A DNA stretch of 64,000 nt from Paenibacillus dendritiformis (GCF_015845845.1 NZ_LDIG01000274.1:62001-126000), one strand, 5' to 3'. Positions 1 to 9,654 are shown, counted from the first letter of the stretch. Translations and numbers: made by a program. Notes: a model not told the origin generated them from the sequence alone.

Positions 1-1
1 T

Positions 2-1063
2 GTCGTTCGGATACAGCAAACGACGGAGCGGATCGCGGCCGGGGATTTCACGGTCCGCATTCCGACAAGCGGCCGGACGGATGAAATCGGACGTCTGGAG
101 AAAAATTTCAATGCCATGTCGCAGGCATTAGCCGAAATCATGACGCAAATACGCGAAGTATCCGAATCGGTCGCGGCTTCCGCAGAGGAACTGTCGGCGA
201 ATTCGGAGGAGAATCTCAGCTCCCTGCAAGAAGTATCGGCATCCTACCAGCAAGTGTCGGCGCAGTCGGCCCAATTGAATGAACGCTTGAATGTCGCAAC
301 GTCCCAAGCGCATCAGTCTGCGGCGCATCTCAAGCGCGTCGTCGAGCTGGTCGGAAATTCCTCCCATGCGGCGCATGAGATGAGCGAATGGGCCGTGAAT
401 GGGGAGAAGGCGCTCGAAAATGTGCGGAAGCAGATGGAGGCCATTACAAAGAACACGGAACAGGCCAAGGTGGAGACCGAACGGTTGAATGAGCAGTCGC
501 ATGATATTCACCGCATCGTAACCTTTATTCAAGAGGTGGCCGCACAGACGGAGCTGCTTGCGCTGAATGCGTCGATTGAAGCGGCCCGGGCCGGCGAACA
601 CGGTCGCGGCTTCGCGGTCGTCGCGGGCGAGGTCCGCAAGCTGGCGGAGGAGACGAAGGAAGCGGCCGGAAAGATTACGGGCGTCGTGCAGCAAATGAGA
701 GAGCGCTCCGACTCCGTATGGGCCGCCATGCAGGACGGAGTCGAGACGGTGGCCGAGGGGCAAGCGATGACGCAGGCGGTGACGGACAGATTCTCGGATA
801 TGTTCCAGGCTATCGATGAAATGAACATTCAATTGAGCCATGTGGCTGATTTGGGCGCCCAGCTTGCATCCTCCAACAGCGAGATGATCGAGTCGTTCGA
901 TGCCGCAAGCGAAATGACCAATGTGACACTCGTAGAAATGGAGACCGTAGCGGCAGCGAGCGAGCAGCAAAATGCCGCCATGCAGGAGATGGCGTCGTAT
1001 GCGAATCACCTGGCAACCATTGCCGACGATTTGCAGCAGTTATCCGCGCGATTCAAGTGCTAA
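2..1063 (+). CDS. Methyl-accepting chemotaxis protein, 3' part
   Basis: The reading frame is open from base 2, so the gene starts before the window. The first ~38 residues look like the end of a HAMP linker (a GDFTVRIP strand and [11 protein letters not shown] helix). A long alpha-helical coiled-coil signalling domain follows. The receptor hairpin tip that binds CheA/CheW is visible as [23 protein letters not shown] in two overlapping pieces, followed by [17 protein letters not shown]. The sensor domain and membrane segments are outside the window, so the ligand cannot be judged. A terminator hairpin follows at 1085. Confidence 0.93.
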   Translation, partial: VVRIQQTTERIAAGDFTVRIPTSGRTDEIGRLEKNFNAMSQALAEIMTQIREVSESVAASAEELSANSEENLSSLQEVSASYQQVSAQSAQLNERLNVATSQAHQSAAHLKRVVELVGNSSHAAHEMSEWAVNGEKALENVRKQMEAITKNTEQAKVETERLNEQSHDIHRIVTFIQEVAAQTELLALNASIEAARAGEHGRGFAVVAGEVRKLAEETKEAAGKITGVVQQMRERSDSVWAAMQDGVETVAEGQAMTQAVTDRFSDMFQAIDEMNIQLSHVADLGAQLASSNSEMIESFDAASEMTNVTLVEMETVAAASEQQNAAMQEMASYANHLATIADDLQQLSARFKC

Positions 1064-1084
1064 ACGATAGACAGAGCGTCAGCA

Positions 1085-1124
1085 AAAGAGCGTACGAGCC
1101 GCAAGCGGCCGGCGCTCTTTTTGT
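1085..1124 (+). terminator. Rho-independent terminator after the chemotaxis receptor
   Basis: AAAGAGCG pairs with CGCTCTTT and inner GCCGC with a CGGCC arm around a short loop. A T run (TTTTTGTTG) follows. It lies 20 bases after the receptor stop codon. Confidence 0.75.
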
Positions 1125-1174
1125 TGCCGCGATGTTCGAAATTCGTCCATAAAGGGTTACATCCGAGCGGCCGC

Positions 1175-1207
1175 TGCAACCGATTTGCAACCCTTTTCCT
1201 GTTAACT
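1175..1207 (+). promoter_or_regulatory. TGCAAC direct repeat, putative operator of the thiolase operon
   Basis: TGCAAC occurs at 1175-1180 and 1186-1191, spaced 11 bp start to start. The 18-base block is almost identical to one before the Liv operon (7447-7464). An inverted AAAGGGTT/AACCCTTT pair (1151/1189) overlaps it. Direct repeats one helical turn apart suit a SARP/BTAD-type activator such as the product of the 4043 gene. No good -10 hexamer is visible (TTAACT at 1202 is the nearest). Confidence 0.5.
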
Positions 1208-1242
1208 GGAGGCGACTCTAGACTGAACGAGAGGTGGACGAC

Positions 1243-2424
1243 TTGAACGAGGTGTTCATTGTGAGTGCGGTGCGTACTCCAATTGGAGCGTTTCAGGGCA
1301 GCTTCCAGGATACGGCGGCCACGGAGCTGGGGGCCATTGTGATGAAGGAAGCTTGCCAACGTGCGGGAGCGGCCGGCGAGAGAATAGACCAGGTGTATAT
1401 GGGGCAGGTGCTGCAGGGCGGAATTGGAATGAACGGAGCGCGGCAGGCCTCGCTGCAGGCGGGAATTCCGGAGCGGGTTCCGGCGACGAGCGTGAATCTC
1501 GTCTGCGGTTCGGGCCTGCAGGCGGTGATGCTGGGAGCCCAGTGCATCCGTTCGGGGGATGCGGACGTGATTGTGGCGGGCGGAATGGAAAATATGTCGC
1601 AGTCTCCTTACATGCTGAAGAAGGCGCGACAGGGCTACCGGTACGGGCACGGGGAGTTGGTTGATTCGGTGCTGCATGACGGGCTGACGTGCGCGATTAT
1701 CAGTCAGCCGATGGGGTGGACGGCGGAACGCCTTGCCGAGCGCTATGGGCTCACGCGCGAGCAGCAGGATGCCTTCGCGCTCCAGAGCCAGCAGCGGGCG
1801 CAGACGGCGATGGAGGACGGACGGTTCCGAGAGGAGATCGTCGCCGTATCCGTCGCGGACCGCAAGGGCGGTGCGCGCCTGATCGCGGCGGATGAGCACC
1901 CCCGTCCGGGGCTGACGTTGGAGGCGCTGTCCAGGCTGAGGCCGGCCTTCAAGGCGCAAGGCACGGTGACGGCCGGCAATTCGTCCGGCATCAATGACGG
2001 CGCGGCGGCCGTCGTATTGTGCGGCCGTAAGGCGGCGGACACGCATGGCATTGCCCCGGCCGCAGCCATTCGCGGGTATGCCGCCGTCGGGCTCGAGCCG
2101 GAGTGGATGGGGCTTGGCCCGGTTCTCGCCCTTACAGAGGCTATCCGCAGGGCAGGCTTGCGGCTGCAGGACATCGGCCTGTTCGAAATCAATGAGGCGT
2201 TCGCGGCGCAAGCGCTGGCCGTGATGAGCGAGATGGAGCTTGATCCCGAACGGGTGAATGTGAACGGCGGGGCCATTGCGCTCGGCCATCCGATCGGCGC
2301 GAGCGGCGCGCGTGTGCTGGTCACCTTGATTCATGAGATGCGGCGCAGGCATATTCGCTACGGCGCGGCAGCTCTTTGCGTAGGAGGCGGTCATGGTGTC
2401 GCGGTTATTGTCGAACGGAGCTGA
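1243..2424 (+). CDS. Acetyl-CoA acetyltransferase (thiolase)
   Basis: Thiolase of normal family length (393 aa) that would cleave or condense short 3-ketoacyl-CoA with CoA. The nucleophilic cysteine is C88 in NLVCGSGLQAV, the histidine H349 in ALGHPIGASGAR and the second cysteine C379 in LCVGGGHG. A TTG start at 1243 has AGAGGTGG five bases upstream. GTG at 1234 is the alternative and would add three residues. The acyl-CoA ligase follows after 22 bases, so the pair is probably one transcript that activates an acid and thiolyses its 3-keto thioester. It is probably controlled through the TGCAAC repeat upstream. Confidence 0.93.
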   Translation: MNEVFIVSAVRTPIGAFQGSFQDTAATELGAIVMKEACQRAGAAGERIDQVYMGQVLQGGIGMNGARQASLQAGIPERVPATSVNLVCGSGLQAVMLGAQCIRSGDADVIVAGGMENMSQSPYMLKKARQGYRYGHGELVDSVLHDGLTCAIISQPMGWTAERLAERYGLTREQQDAFALQSQQRAQTAMEDGRFREEIVAVSVADRKGGARLIAADEHPRPGLTLEALSRLRPAFKAQGTVTAGNSSGINDGAAAVVLCGRKAADTHGIAPAAAIRGYAAVGLEPEWMGLGPVLALTEAIRRAGLRLQDIGLFEINEAFAAQALAVMSEMELDPERVNVNGGAIALGHPIGASGARVLVTLIHEMRRRHIRYGAAALCVGGGHGVAVIVERS

Positions 2425-2446
2425 ACCGGAACGGAGGGATCGGGCG

Positions 2447-3949
2447 ATGCATGACAGCGCGCTTCAATGGTTCGACAATCGGTGCCGGCATACTCCGGAT
2501 CGGATTGCCGCGGTAGATTGGCATCGCGGGCTCCGCCTTACGTACGGCACTCTGCATCGCCGCGCGGAGCGGCTGGCTGCGGCCTTGCAGTCGTCAGGCA
2601 TCGGGCTTGGCAATCGGGTGGCCGTCCTGATGCACAATCAGGCGGAGATGCTGGAAGCGGTGCTCGGCTGCGGCATGCTCGGGGCGATTGCGGTGCCGTT
2701 GAATTGGCGGCTGTCCGTGGCCGAGCTTCACGGGATTATGCTGGACAGCGAGCCGAAGCTGCTGGTGTATGACGCCGATGAGCCGGAGATGGCGCGGCTT
2801 GCGGCGGGGCTTCCGCTTGCGGACAGCGCTCTGCTGTCTGTCGCGGCATTGGAGTCAAGCACGGACTATGCGGCGGTGCGGCGCCATTGTCCAGCCCATG
2901 ACGATGCGTGGATGATGATCTATACCGGCGGCACGACCGGGAAGCCGAAAGGGGTGGTGCTGACGCATGGTTCCGTGTTTTGGAATGCGGTCAACACGGT
3001 CGTAAGCTGGCAACTGACGGCGGACGACGTGACCCCGACAGTGCTGCCGATGTTCCATACGGGCGGGCTGAATGCCCTCACGATGCCGGTCCTGATGGCC
3101 GGGGGCACGGTCGTCCTGGTGCGATCGTTTCAGTGCGAGGAGATGGTCCGCCTGTTGAACGAGGAGCGCTGCACCATTGCGCTCATGGTGCCGACGATGT
3201 ACCATATGCTGGTCCACTCCCGCGCGTTCGCGGAGGCCGAATTTCCGACGATGCGGTCGTTCCTGTCGGGAGGAGCGCCATGCCCGCTGCCGGTCTATCA
3301 AGCCTTCCAAGCGAAAGGGCTTCCGTTCAAGGAAGGATACGGAGCGACCGAATCGGGGCCGAACAACTTCGTGATCGATCCGGCGCATGCGGCGCAGAAG
3401 CCGGGCTCCGTCGGCTTTCCGATGATCTTCAGCGAGGCGAGGCTTATTCCGCTTGCAGGAGATTCCGCACAGCCGGAACCGGATCAGGTGGGAGAGCTCG
3501 CGCTCCGGGGCGGGCATCTGTTCTCGCATTATTGGAATAACCCGGAGGCGACTTCCGAGGCATTGCGGGAAGGCTGGTTCATGACGGGGGATCTGGCTTC
3601 GCGGGACAAGGACGGTTATTACTATATCGTCGGGCGCAAAAAAGATATGATCATCACCGGCGGAGAGAACGTATATCCGTTGGAGGTGGAGCAGACGCTG
3701 GCAAGCTGCCCGGGCGTCAAGGAAGCGGCAGTCGTCGGGGTGGCGGACGATAAATGGGGAGAGGTCGTTGCGGCGGTGGTCGCGGTGGACGAGGGCACTT
3801 CGGTTACGGAGGCCGGCCTTGCCGCTTTTTGCTCGGCGCGCATCGGCAAATACAAGGTGCCGAAACGGTATCTGTTCGTACGGGAGCTGCCGACAACGGC
3901 CGTGGGCAAATTGGATAAGAAGCGGATGAGGGAATGGTTCGGCGGTTGA
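2447..3949 (+). CDS. AMP-dependent acyl-CoA synthetase/ligase
   Basis: ANL-superfamily adenylating enzyme of about 500 aa that would form acyl-AMP and then acyl-CoA. The P-loop-like motif MIYTGGTTGKPKG lies near residue 160, GYGATESG near 300, FMTGDLASRDKDGYYYIVGRKKD near 385 (written here in two overlapping pieces of the family signature) and the C-terminal lysine in PTTAVGKLDKK. ATG at 2447 has GGAGGG eight bases upstream. An in-frame ATG at 2393 lies inside the thiolase gene and lacks a ribosome site. The acyl substrate cannot be told from sequence. Confidence 0.92.
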   Translation: MHDSALQWFDNRCRHTPDRIAAVDWHRGLRLTYGTLHRRAERLAAALQSSGIGLGNRVAVLMHNQAEMLEAVLGCGMLGAIAVPLNWRLSVAELHGIMLDSEPKLLVYDADEPEMARLAAGLPLADSALLSVAALESSTDYAAVRRHCPAHDDAWMMIYTGGTTGKPKGVVLTHGSVFWNAVNTVVSWQLTADDVTPTVLPMFHTGGLNALTMPVLMAGGTVVLVRSFQCEEMVRLLNEERCTIALMVPTMYHMLVHSRAFAEAEFPTMRSFLSGGAPCPLPVYQAFQAKGLPFKEGYGATESGPNNFVIDPAHAAQKPGSVGFPMIFSEARLIPLAGDSAQPEPDQVGELALRGGHLFSHYWNNPEATSEALREGWFMTGDLASRDKDGYYYIVGRKKDMIITGGENVYPLEVEQTLASCPGVKEAAVVGVADDKWGEVVAAVVAVDEGTSVTEAGLAAFCSARIGKYKVPKRYLFVRELPTTAVGKLDKKRMREWFGG

Positions 3950-3970
3950 CGCAAGTCGGCCGCTTTTTTT
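3943..3970 (+). terminator. Probable terminator after acyl-CoA ligase
   Basis: A short GGCGG/CCGC hairpin spans the ligase stop codon and runs into seven T residues. The stem is modest. Confidence 0.45.
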
Positions 3971-4001
3971 GCGGAAACCAGATTAGCAATCGAATCAATT
4001 G

Positions 4002-4010
4002 TGCTACAAT
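4002..4010 (+). promoter_or_regulatory. Extended -10 promoter for the large regulator
   Basis: TG-C-TACAAT fits the extended -10 consensus, 32 bases before the start codon at 4043. No strong -35 is present. No TGCAAC repeat was found here, so the regulator does not obviously control itself through that site. Confidence 0.45.
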
Positions 4011-4042
4011 AAACAGGAGAATATGGGAAAGAGAGGTTCGTT

Positions 4043-7000
4043 ATGAAGGAAGGACGCGTGCTTAAAATGAAGCTGATGCCGCCTCCCTTGAAAAAGCAGC
4101 TGCTTCACCGTCCTCGTATCGCGAAGCAGTTGTCCCGCATCCCGGACTTCCCCCTTACGGTGCTGACATCGGGCCCGGGCTTCGGCAAGACGACAGCGCT
4201 CTCCGCATTTCTTCGATCCTCTGATTTGACGTATGCATGGTACGGCGTATCTCCTCAAGACAATGACTTCATTCCATTTGTATCTCATATCGTCTATACG
4301 CTCAGGCAAGCGGTGCCCGGATTCGGGGAGACCATGCTTGGCGACATGAAAGGCGGAAGCCGGAGCGGCAGCGAGGATATTTATGCGTTGGCGGATTTGT
4401 TTTTGAATGAATTGACAGCGCTTCCGCGGCAGACGCTGCTCATCATCGACGACTATCACCTGGTGGAAGCGACGGACAGCATTGAACAGTGGATGCAGTA
4501 TGTGCTTGCCTATCTCCCTGATTGCGAGAAGCTGCGAATCGTCATCTCCTCCCGTTCCCGGCCCCAATGGGACAGACTGGCTTCGATGCGTCTCCATGGC
4601 CATTTGCTTGAGCTCGCCAGAGAAGACCTCGCTTTTAATGAAGAAGAAATTGATGTTCTGTTCAGCGAGTACTATGATTATCCGTTGTCGTCAAGTGAAG
4701 TCCGGCGGATCTTCGAGCAGACGGAAGGGTGGATCATTGCGGTACAGCTGATTTGGCAGCGCTTGCTCGCATCGAACGGAACGGTTGCGGAAGCGCTGGA
4801 GGCGCCCCGGGAAACGATGGAGGATCTGTTTCAATACTTGGCATTGGAGCTGTTCCAGAAGCAGCCCCCGTCCATGCGAACCTTCATGCTGGAGACGAGC
4901 ATCTTCGACGAGCTGACCGGGGAGTGGTGCGACGCGGTATGCGGAAGGCACGGATCTCATGCCTTGCTGCTTCAATTGTGCGGCAGCGGCATGCTGTCGG
5001 CCGTCGATGAACGCCAATTCCGCTATCATACGCTGTTCCGCGAATTCCTTACGGAACAGCTTGGACGGCAGCCGGAGCGGCGCGAGTCTTTGTTGAGGCA
5101 GGCGGTGCATGTGTTCGCTGCCCGCAAGCGGTATGACCTGGCGATAACGCAAGCGTCCGTCCTGCAGGATCCGGAGGAAATGGCGCTTCTGCTGCAGGAC
5201 GGGGGCGGCGAGTTAATCCGCCACGGCCGTCTGGAACTCGTCTGCGCCGCGCTGTCGGGGCTGCCGGAGCGCATCAAGCACCGGCATCCTTACCTGCTTG
5301 TTCTGCAGGGCGATATTTTCCGCTATCAATGTCAATATGAGGCTTCCGGCGAGCAGTATCGGCTGGCCGAGTACGGAGCCGGAAGCGCAGGCAACCGGAT
5401 GGTGCAGCTGCTGGCTCTCGAAGGGCAGGCGCTTTTATATTTGGATACGATTCGCCCAGGGCTGGCGGAGCCCTTGCTTGAGCGGGCCATTGCGCTGGCC
5501 GAAGCGCTGTGCGGATATTACCCGCCGTTAGCGGAAGAGGCGGAAGCGGGCTTGGCGGCGGAAAAGGGGCCGTCCGGGCCGGCCGGGAATCGGGCGAACC
5601 CGCAAGCTCAAGCCGCGCTCGCCGCTTATCGCTCGGCATGGCACGGAACTGCGGGAGGGCGGCAGCAATTGGCGCGGCTGTATGCGATGATGGCCGAAAA
5701 TATGCTGAACGCGGGCAGAGGGATGGAGGCGCAGATTTGGTATGATCGCGCGATGCATGTCGATCGGGACAGCCGCGATTGGATTTTGGAAGCGAGACTG
5801 TGCCTGCGGACGGGAAGGCTGCGCGAAGCGAGGGCGAAGCTTCTGCGGGCCGAGCAGCTGGAACGGGGGGAAGGACCGCGCTATAACGGCCTCGGCTCTC
5901 ATCCGAAGACTTTATCGCGTTCGCATCGGGAGATCAATCTGCTGCTGTCCATGATCGACAGCATGCGCGGCGAGCCGGCTCCGGCCAAGCGGGCGGCGGA
6001 GGACGGCATGATGCACGGCATCCGCTTGAAGGCCCCGTTCGTGGAAGCCTGCGGCTGGATGCGTATGGGGCATGCCGCACAGCTGATGGGCATCTATGAT
6101 GCCGGCGTGGCCGCGGAATGCTATCATGAGGCATTGGCCATCATGGAGCGGCTGGAGGTCAAGCGGGGAAGCGCGGAGCCATATATGGGGCTATGCCTGC
6201 TGTATGGCCGGGCACGCTCGCCGGAGACGGCGCTTCGGTACGGGCAGACCGCCTGCGACGGAACGCAGAGCGCCAACGATGGCTGGCTGACCGCGCTCAT
6301 CCGCTTGAGCATGGGCATGGCCCTGTTCTATTCCGAACGCTGCGAGGAAGCCGTGCAGGTGTTTCGCGAATGCGGGGAGCGTTTCGTCGCCTGCGGAGAT
6401 CAGTTCGGCTGCGCCACGGCGGAAATGTGGCAGGCGCTCACTGCCTATCGGCTGGAGCGGGACAGTTGGTTCGCGGTTTCGATGGAACGCTTTTTGACGC
6501 TGTCCGAACAGGAAGGATACGCTTTTCTGTTCACGCGGCGCACGTTGTTCGGCCCCAGCGACACGCAGCAGCTCATTCCGCTGCTCATCGAAGCGGTCCG
6601 GCTCGATCTGTGCCGCGCGTATGCCGCTTCGCTGCTCTCGGAGCTTGGCATGGACCGCCTGACGTATCATCCCGGCTATACGCTCTATGTCGAGACGCTG
6701 GGAGAGTTCCGCGTCCGCCTTGGCGATGTGGAGCTGGAGGAGAAAGACTGGCAGCGCGGCAAAGCGAAGGAGCTGTTCCAACTGCTTCTTACCCGCCGCC
6801 ATCGCCCGGTCTCGAAGGGAGAACTGCTTAGCGAGCTTTTCCCCGAGGCGGAAGAAAAAGCGGCGAACCGTGATTTCAAGGTCGCGCTCAACGCCCTGAA
6901 TACGGCTCTGGAGCCCCGTCGCCGCGCCCGATCCGCGCCCTATTTTATTCTGAGGCGGGGGCAGGCGTACCAGCTCAATCCGGCCGCGGGCTGGGTGCTG

Positions 7001-7432
7001 GACGCGGATCGCTTCGAGCAGGCGATCGCGCGCGGGCTTGAAGCCGATGATGCGGCAGAGGCCGTGTCCCGGCTGGAGGAGGGGCTTCGCTTGTACCAGG
7101 GGGACTATATGCCGGAGCGGCGCTATGAGGATTGGTGCATCGAGGAAAGAGAGCGGCTGCAGGTGCTGTTCATGCGCGGAGCGGAACGGCTGTCCCGCCA
7201 GTATATGGCGGCGGAGGCTTACGATAAGGCGGTGCACTGGGCGGAGGCGATGACGGCTAAGGATCGCTGCTGGGAAGAGGCTTACCGCATCTTGATCGCC
7301 TGCCATCTCCGGATGAACAACCGGAACCAGGCGCTGAAATGGTATCGCAAGTGCGCGGCGGCGCTGCAGGATGAGCTTGGCATCGAGCCGATGGCGAGCA
7401 TTCGGGACTTGATGGCGGCCGTAACCGAATGA
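4043..7432 (+). CDS. Large MalT-like ATPase regulator with BTAD/SARP C-terminus
   Basis: Protein of 1129 aa. The N-terminal STAND/MalT-type nucleotide-binding module has Walker A GPGFGKTT at residues 44-51 and a Walker B-like LLIIDDYHLV near 133-142. A helical TPR-like middle follows (about 350-860). The C-terminus differs from MalT: instead of a LuxR helix-turn-helix it has an OmpR-type winged helix (about 880-975, with LGEFRVRLGD and KAKELFQLLL) and a bacterial transcriptional activator domain (about 985-1125). Such proteins usually activate transcription from direct repeats. It sits between the ligase and the Liv operon, both of which carry the TGCAAC repeat, so it is probably their activator. 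Confidence 0.9.
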   Translation: MKEGRVLKMKLMPPPLKKQLLHRPRIAKQLSRIPDFPLTVLTSGPGFGKTTALSAFLRSSDLTYAWYGVSPQDNDFIPFVSHIVYTLRQAVPGFGETMLGDMKGGSRSGSEDIYALADLFLNELTALPRQTLLIIDDYHLVEATDSIEQWMQYVLAYLPDCEKLRIVISSRSRPQWDRLASMRLHGHLLELAREDLAFNEEEIDVLFSEYYDYPLSSSEVRRIFEQTEGWIIAVQLIWQRLLASNGTVAEALEAPRETMEDLFQYLALELFQKQPPSMRTFMLETSIFDELTGEWCDAVCGRHGSHALLLQLCGSGMLSAVDERQFRYHTLFREFLTEQLGRQPERRESLLRQAVHVFAARKRYDLAITQASVLQDPEEMALLLQDGGGELIRHGRLELVCAALSGLPERIKHRHPYLLVLQGDIFRYQCQYEASGEQYRLAEYGAGSAGNRMVQLLALEGQALLYLDTIRPGLAEPLLERAIALAEALCGYYPPLAEEAEAGLAAEKGPSGPAGNRANPQAQAALAAYRSAWHGTAGGRQQLARLYAMMAENMLNAGRGMEAQIWYDRAMHVDRDSRDWILEARLCLRTGRLREARAKLLRAEQLERGEGPRYNGLGSHPKTLSRSHREINLLLSMIDSMRGEPAPAKRAAEDGMMHGIRLKAPFVEACGWMRMGHAAQLMGIYDAGVAAECYHEALAIMERLEVKRGSAEPYMGLCLLYGRARSPETALRYGQTACDGTQSANDGWLTALIRLSMGMALFYSERCEEAVQVFRECGERFVACGDQFGCATAEMWQALTAYRLERDSWFAVSMERFLTLSEQEGYAFLFTRRTLFGPSDTQQLIPLLIEAVRLDLCRAYAASLLSELGMDRLTYHPGYTLYVETLGEFRVRLGDVELEEKDWQRGKAKELFQLLLTRRHRPVSKGELLSELFPEAEEKAANRDFKVALNALNTALEPRRRARSAPYFILRRGQAYQLNPAAGWVLDADRFEQAIARGLEADDAAEAVSRLEEGLRLYQGDYMPERRYEDWCIEERERLQVLFMRGAERLSRQYMAAEAYDKAVHWAEAMTAKDRCWEEAYRILIACHLRMNNRNQALKWYRKCAAALQDELGIEPMASIRDLMAAVTE

Positions 7433-7446
7433 GGAACGGATTGAAG

Positions 7447-7479
7447 TGCAACTGATTTGCAACCTGACCCTCTTATGAT
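7447..7479 (+). promoter_or_regulatory. TGCAAC direct repeat plus -10, putative activator site of the Liv operon
   Basis: TGCAAC at 7447-7452 and 7458-7463 (11-bp spacing) is followed ten bases later by TATGAT at 7474-7479. The second repeat covers the -35 position, and no TTGACA-like box is present. This geometry is known for SARP-activated promoters. The block matches 1175-1192. Confidence 0.55.
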
Positions 7480-7511
7480 GAACGGGAATTGAATCGTAAG
7501 GGGGTTTTGTC

Positions 7512-8831
7512 GTGTTCAATCATCAAGTGCAATTTCGGCGCAGGCCGCGCCTATGCGTGCTCGGCCTGCTTGCATTCATTCTGCTCGCCGTCTCCGCTTG
7601 CGGCAGCGGCGGCGCCGGAGCCGGCAATGGCGGCGCTCCCGGCCAGACGGCGAACGGCGGCGGTTCCGGCGAGGCCAAGGGGACAGAGGGGCAGGCCGAG
7701 GGCGCGGAAGGGGCCGGGCAGCCGCCGATTCGGATCGGCGTGCTTGCTTCGATGACGGGCGCGCTTGAATCGTACGGCAAGCAGAGCACGCGCGGATTCG
7801 AGCTCGGCATCGATTATGCGACCGGGGGAATGAGAACCGTGGCCGGCCGCAGCATCGAGTTCATCATCGAAGATACGGAGACGAAGCCCGATGTGGCCGT
7901 CAAGAAAGCGACCAAGCTCCTCGAGACCGACAAAGTCGATTTCCTCGTCGGATCCTCCAGCTCGGGAGACACGCTTGCCGTGCTTCCTCTCGCGGAAGAG
8001 TATGAGAAAGTGATGGTCGTCGAGCCGGCGGTTGCCGACAGCATTACCGGGGAGCTCTGGAACCGGTATGTGTTCCGCACGGCGCGCAATTCTTCGCAGG
8101 ATGCGGTGGCCGGCGCGGCGGCGATAGCGAAGCCGGGCGTGAAGATCGCCACATTCGCTCCCGATGGCGCGTTCGGCCGGGACGGCATCGCCGCGTTCAT
8201 CGAAGCGGCGGAGAAGCTGGGGGCGGTTATTGTGGAGGAGCAGTATGCCGATGCCGCGGCGACCGACTTCACGGCGAACATTCAGAAGATCGTGAGCGCC
8301 AAGCCGGATTATTTGTTCATCGTATGGGCCGGAGCGAACACGCCCTGGAAGCAGTTGCAGGATATGAAGGTGCGGGAGCAGGGCATTAAAATATCGACCG
8401 GCGCGCCGGATATCGCCGCCCTCCAGACGATGCACGAGTTGGAGGGAATGGAAGGATTTTCGGTGTACTATTACACGCTGCCGGACAATGAGGTCAACCA
8501 ATGGCTGGTGGAAGAGCATCAGAAGCGCTTCAATGGCGACCTGCCGGATCTGTTCACGCCGGGAGGAATGTCGGCCGCGATCGCGATTGTTGAAGCGCTG
8601 AAGAAAACCGGAGGCGAGGCGGACACGGACCGATTGATTGCGGCGATGGAAGGGATGAGCTTCGAGTCGCCCAAGGGCAGGATGACGTTCCGGGCCGAGG
8701 ATCATCAGGCCTTGCAGACCTTATATGCGGTTACATTGAAAAAGCGGGACGGGCTCGATTATCCGGAGCCGGTGCTGATTCGCGAGCTGTCGCCGGAGGA
8801 GACGGCTCCGCCGATACGCAACAAACGGTAG
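7512..8831 (+). CDS. ABC transporter substrate-binding lipoprotein, Liv/HAAT type
   Basis: 439-aa lipoprotein with a basic N-terminus, a hydrophobic segment and a lipobox LAVSAC (lipidated C30). A Gly/Ala/Glu-rich linker to about residue 70 comes before the Leu/Ile/Val-binding fold (IRIGVLASMTGALESYGKQ, split over about residues 74-92). The GTG start at 7512 has a GGGGG ribosome site. It is the first gene of the transporter operon, ahead of two ATPases and two permeases. Family members carry branched-chain amino acids, amides, urea or short organic acids. Given the neighbouring acyl-CoA genes, a carboxylic acid or ester is inferred. Confidence 0.9.
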   Translation: MFNHQVQFRRRPRLCVLGLLAFILLAVSACGSGGAGAGNGGAPGQTANGGGSGEAKGTEGQAEGAEGAGQPPIRIGVLASMTGALESYGKQSTRGFELGIDYATGGMRTVAGRSIEFIIEDTETKPDVAVKKATKLLETDKVDFLVGSSSSGDTLAVLPLAEEYEKVMVVEPAVADSITGELWNRYVFRTARNSSQDAVAGAAAIAKPGVKIATFAPDGAFGRDGIAAFIEAAEKLGAVIVEEQYADAAATDFTANIQKIVSAKPDYLFIVWAGANTPWKQLQDMKVREQGIKISTGAPDIAALQTMHELEGMEGFSVYYYTLPDNEVNQWLVEEHQKRFNGDLPDLFTPGGMSAAIAIVEALKKTGGEADTDRLIAAMEGMSFESPKGRMTFRAEDHQALQTLYAVTLKKRDGLDYPEPVLIRELSPEETAPPIRNKR

Positions 8832-8847
8832 CCAGGGAGGTGAGGGC

Positions 8848-9654
8848 ATGAACGGGACCGAATCTGCTCGTGCCGATGATATTGTATTGGCAACGGACGG
8901 GCTGACGATTGCCTTCGGAGGCCATACGGCCGTCCGGGATGTGAGCCTGAAGATAGAGCGCCATCGCTTCAAGTCCATTATCGGGCCGAATGGCGCGGGC
9001 AAGACGACGCTGTTCAATCTGCTCAGCGGACAGCTGCGGCCGACGGCTGGGACGATCTGCTTCAACGGCCAAGACATCACGGCGCTGCCTCCGTTCCGCC
9101 GCACGCGCTTGGGAATGGGGCGCTCCTTCCAGATGACGAACGTGTTCCCGAATCTGACCGTGCTTGAAAATGTGCGGCTCGCCGTTCAGTCGCGGCAGGG
9201 CGTCCGCTTGAACTGGCATGCATCGCCGAGAGCGTTCCGCCGCTTCGAGGAGGAGGCGCAGCATTGGCTGGACATGGTGCTGCTCGGCAGCCGGTCCGGG
9301 GCGCTGGCCGCTTATCTCGCGCATGGGGAGAAGCGCAAGCTGGAGCTGGCGATGCTGCTCGCGCTGCAGCCGGAATTGCTGCTGCTAGATGAGCCGACGG
9401 CCGGAATCTCGATTGAAGAAGTCCCTGCCATCCTGGAGGTCATCCGCAAGATGAAGGAAGAAGGCAAGCGCACGATCGTGCTGATCGAGCACAAGATGGA
9501 TATGGTGCTCGATCTGTCCGACACGATCGCCGTGCTGTTCGGCGGCAGGCTCCTGGCGGACGGACGCCCGGAGGAGATTATGAGCAACGAGACGGTGCAG
9601 GCGGCTTATTTGGGAGGGCTGTATGATGACGCTGCTGCAAGTGCAGGGAATTGA
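8848..9654 (+). CDS. livG: Liv-type ABC transporter ATPase (LivG-like)
   Basis: 268-aa ATPase of the hydrophobic amino acid uptake family. Walker A is GPNGAGKTT near residue 48 and Walker B is LLLLDEPTAGIS. The signature loop is unusual: LAHGEKRKLELAMLL instead of LSGGQ, as often seen in LivG. Start ATG 8848 follows GGGAGGTGA. It overlaps the next ATPase by 32 bases, which points to translational coupling and equal amounts of the two ATPases. Confidence 0.92.
   Translation: MNGTESARADDIVLATDGLTIAFGGHTAVRDVSLKIERHRFKSIIGPNGAGKTTLFNLLSGQLRPTAGTICFNGQDITALPPFRRTRLGMGRSFQMTNVFPNLTVLENVRLAVQSRQGVRLNWHASPRAFRRFEEEAQHWLDMVLLGSRSGALAAYLAHGEKRKLELAMLLALQPELLLLDEPTAGISIEEVPAILEVIRKMKEEGKRTIVLIEHKMDMVLDLSDTIAVLFGGRLLADGRPEEIMSNETVQAAYLGGLYDDAAASAGN

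Noticed and set aside
1060-2394. Long minus-strand open frame opposite the thiolase
   Set aside because: It is a shadow of GC-rich codons. The plus-strand frame has all thiolase motifs and a ribosome site.
6191-7519. Long minus-strand open frame opposite the large regulator
   Set aside because: No ribosome site or recognisable domain, and it is complementary to winged-helix/BTAD coding sequence.
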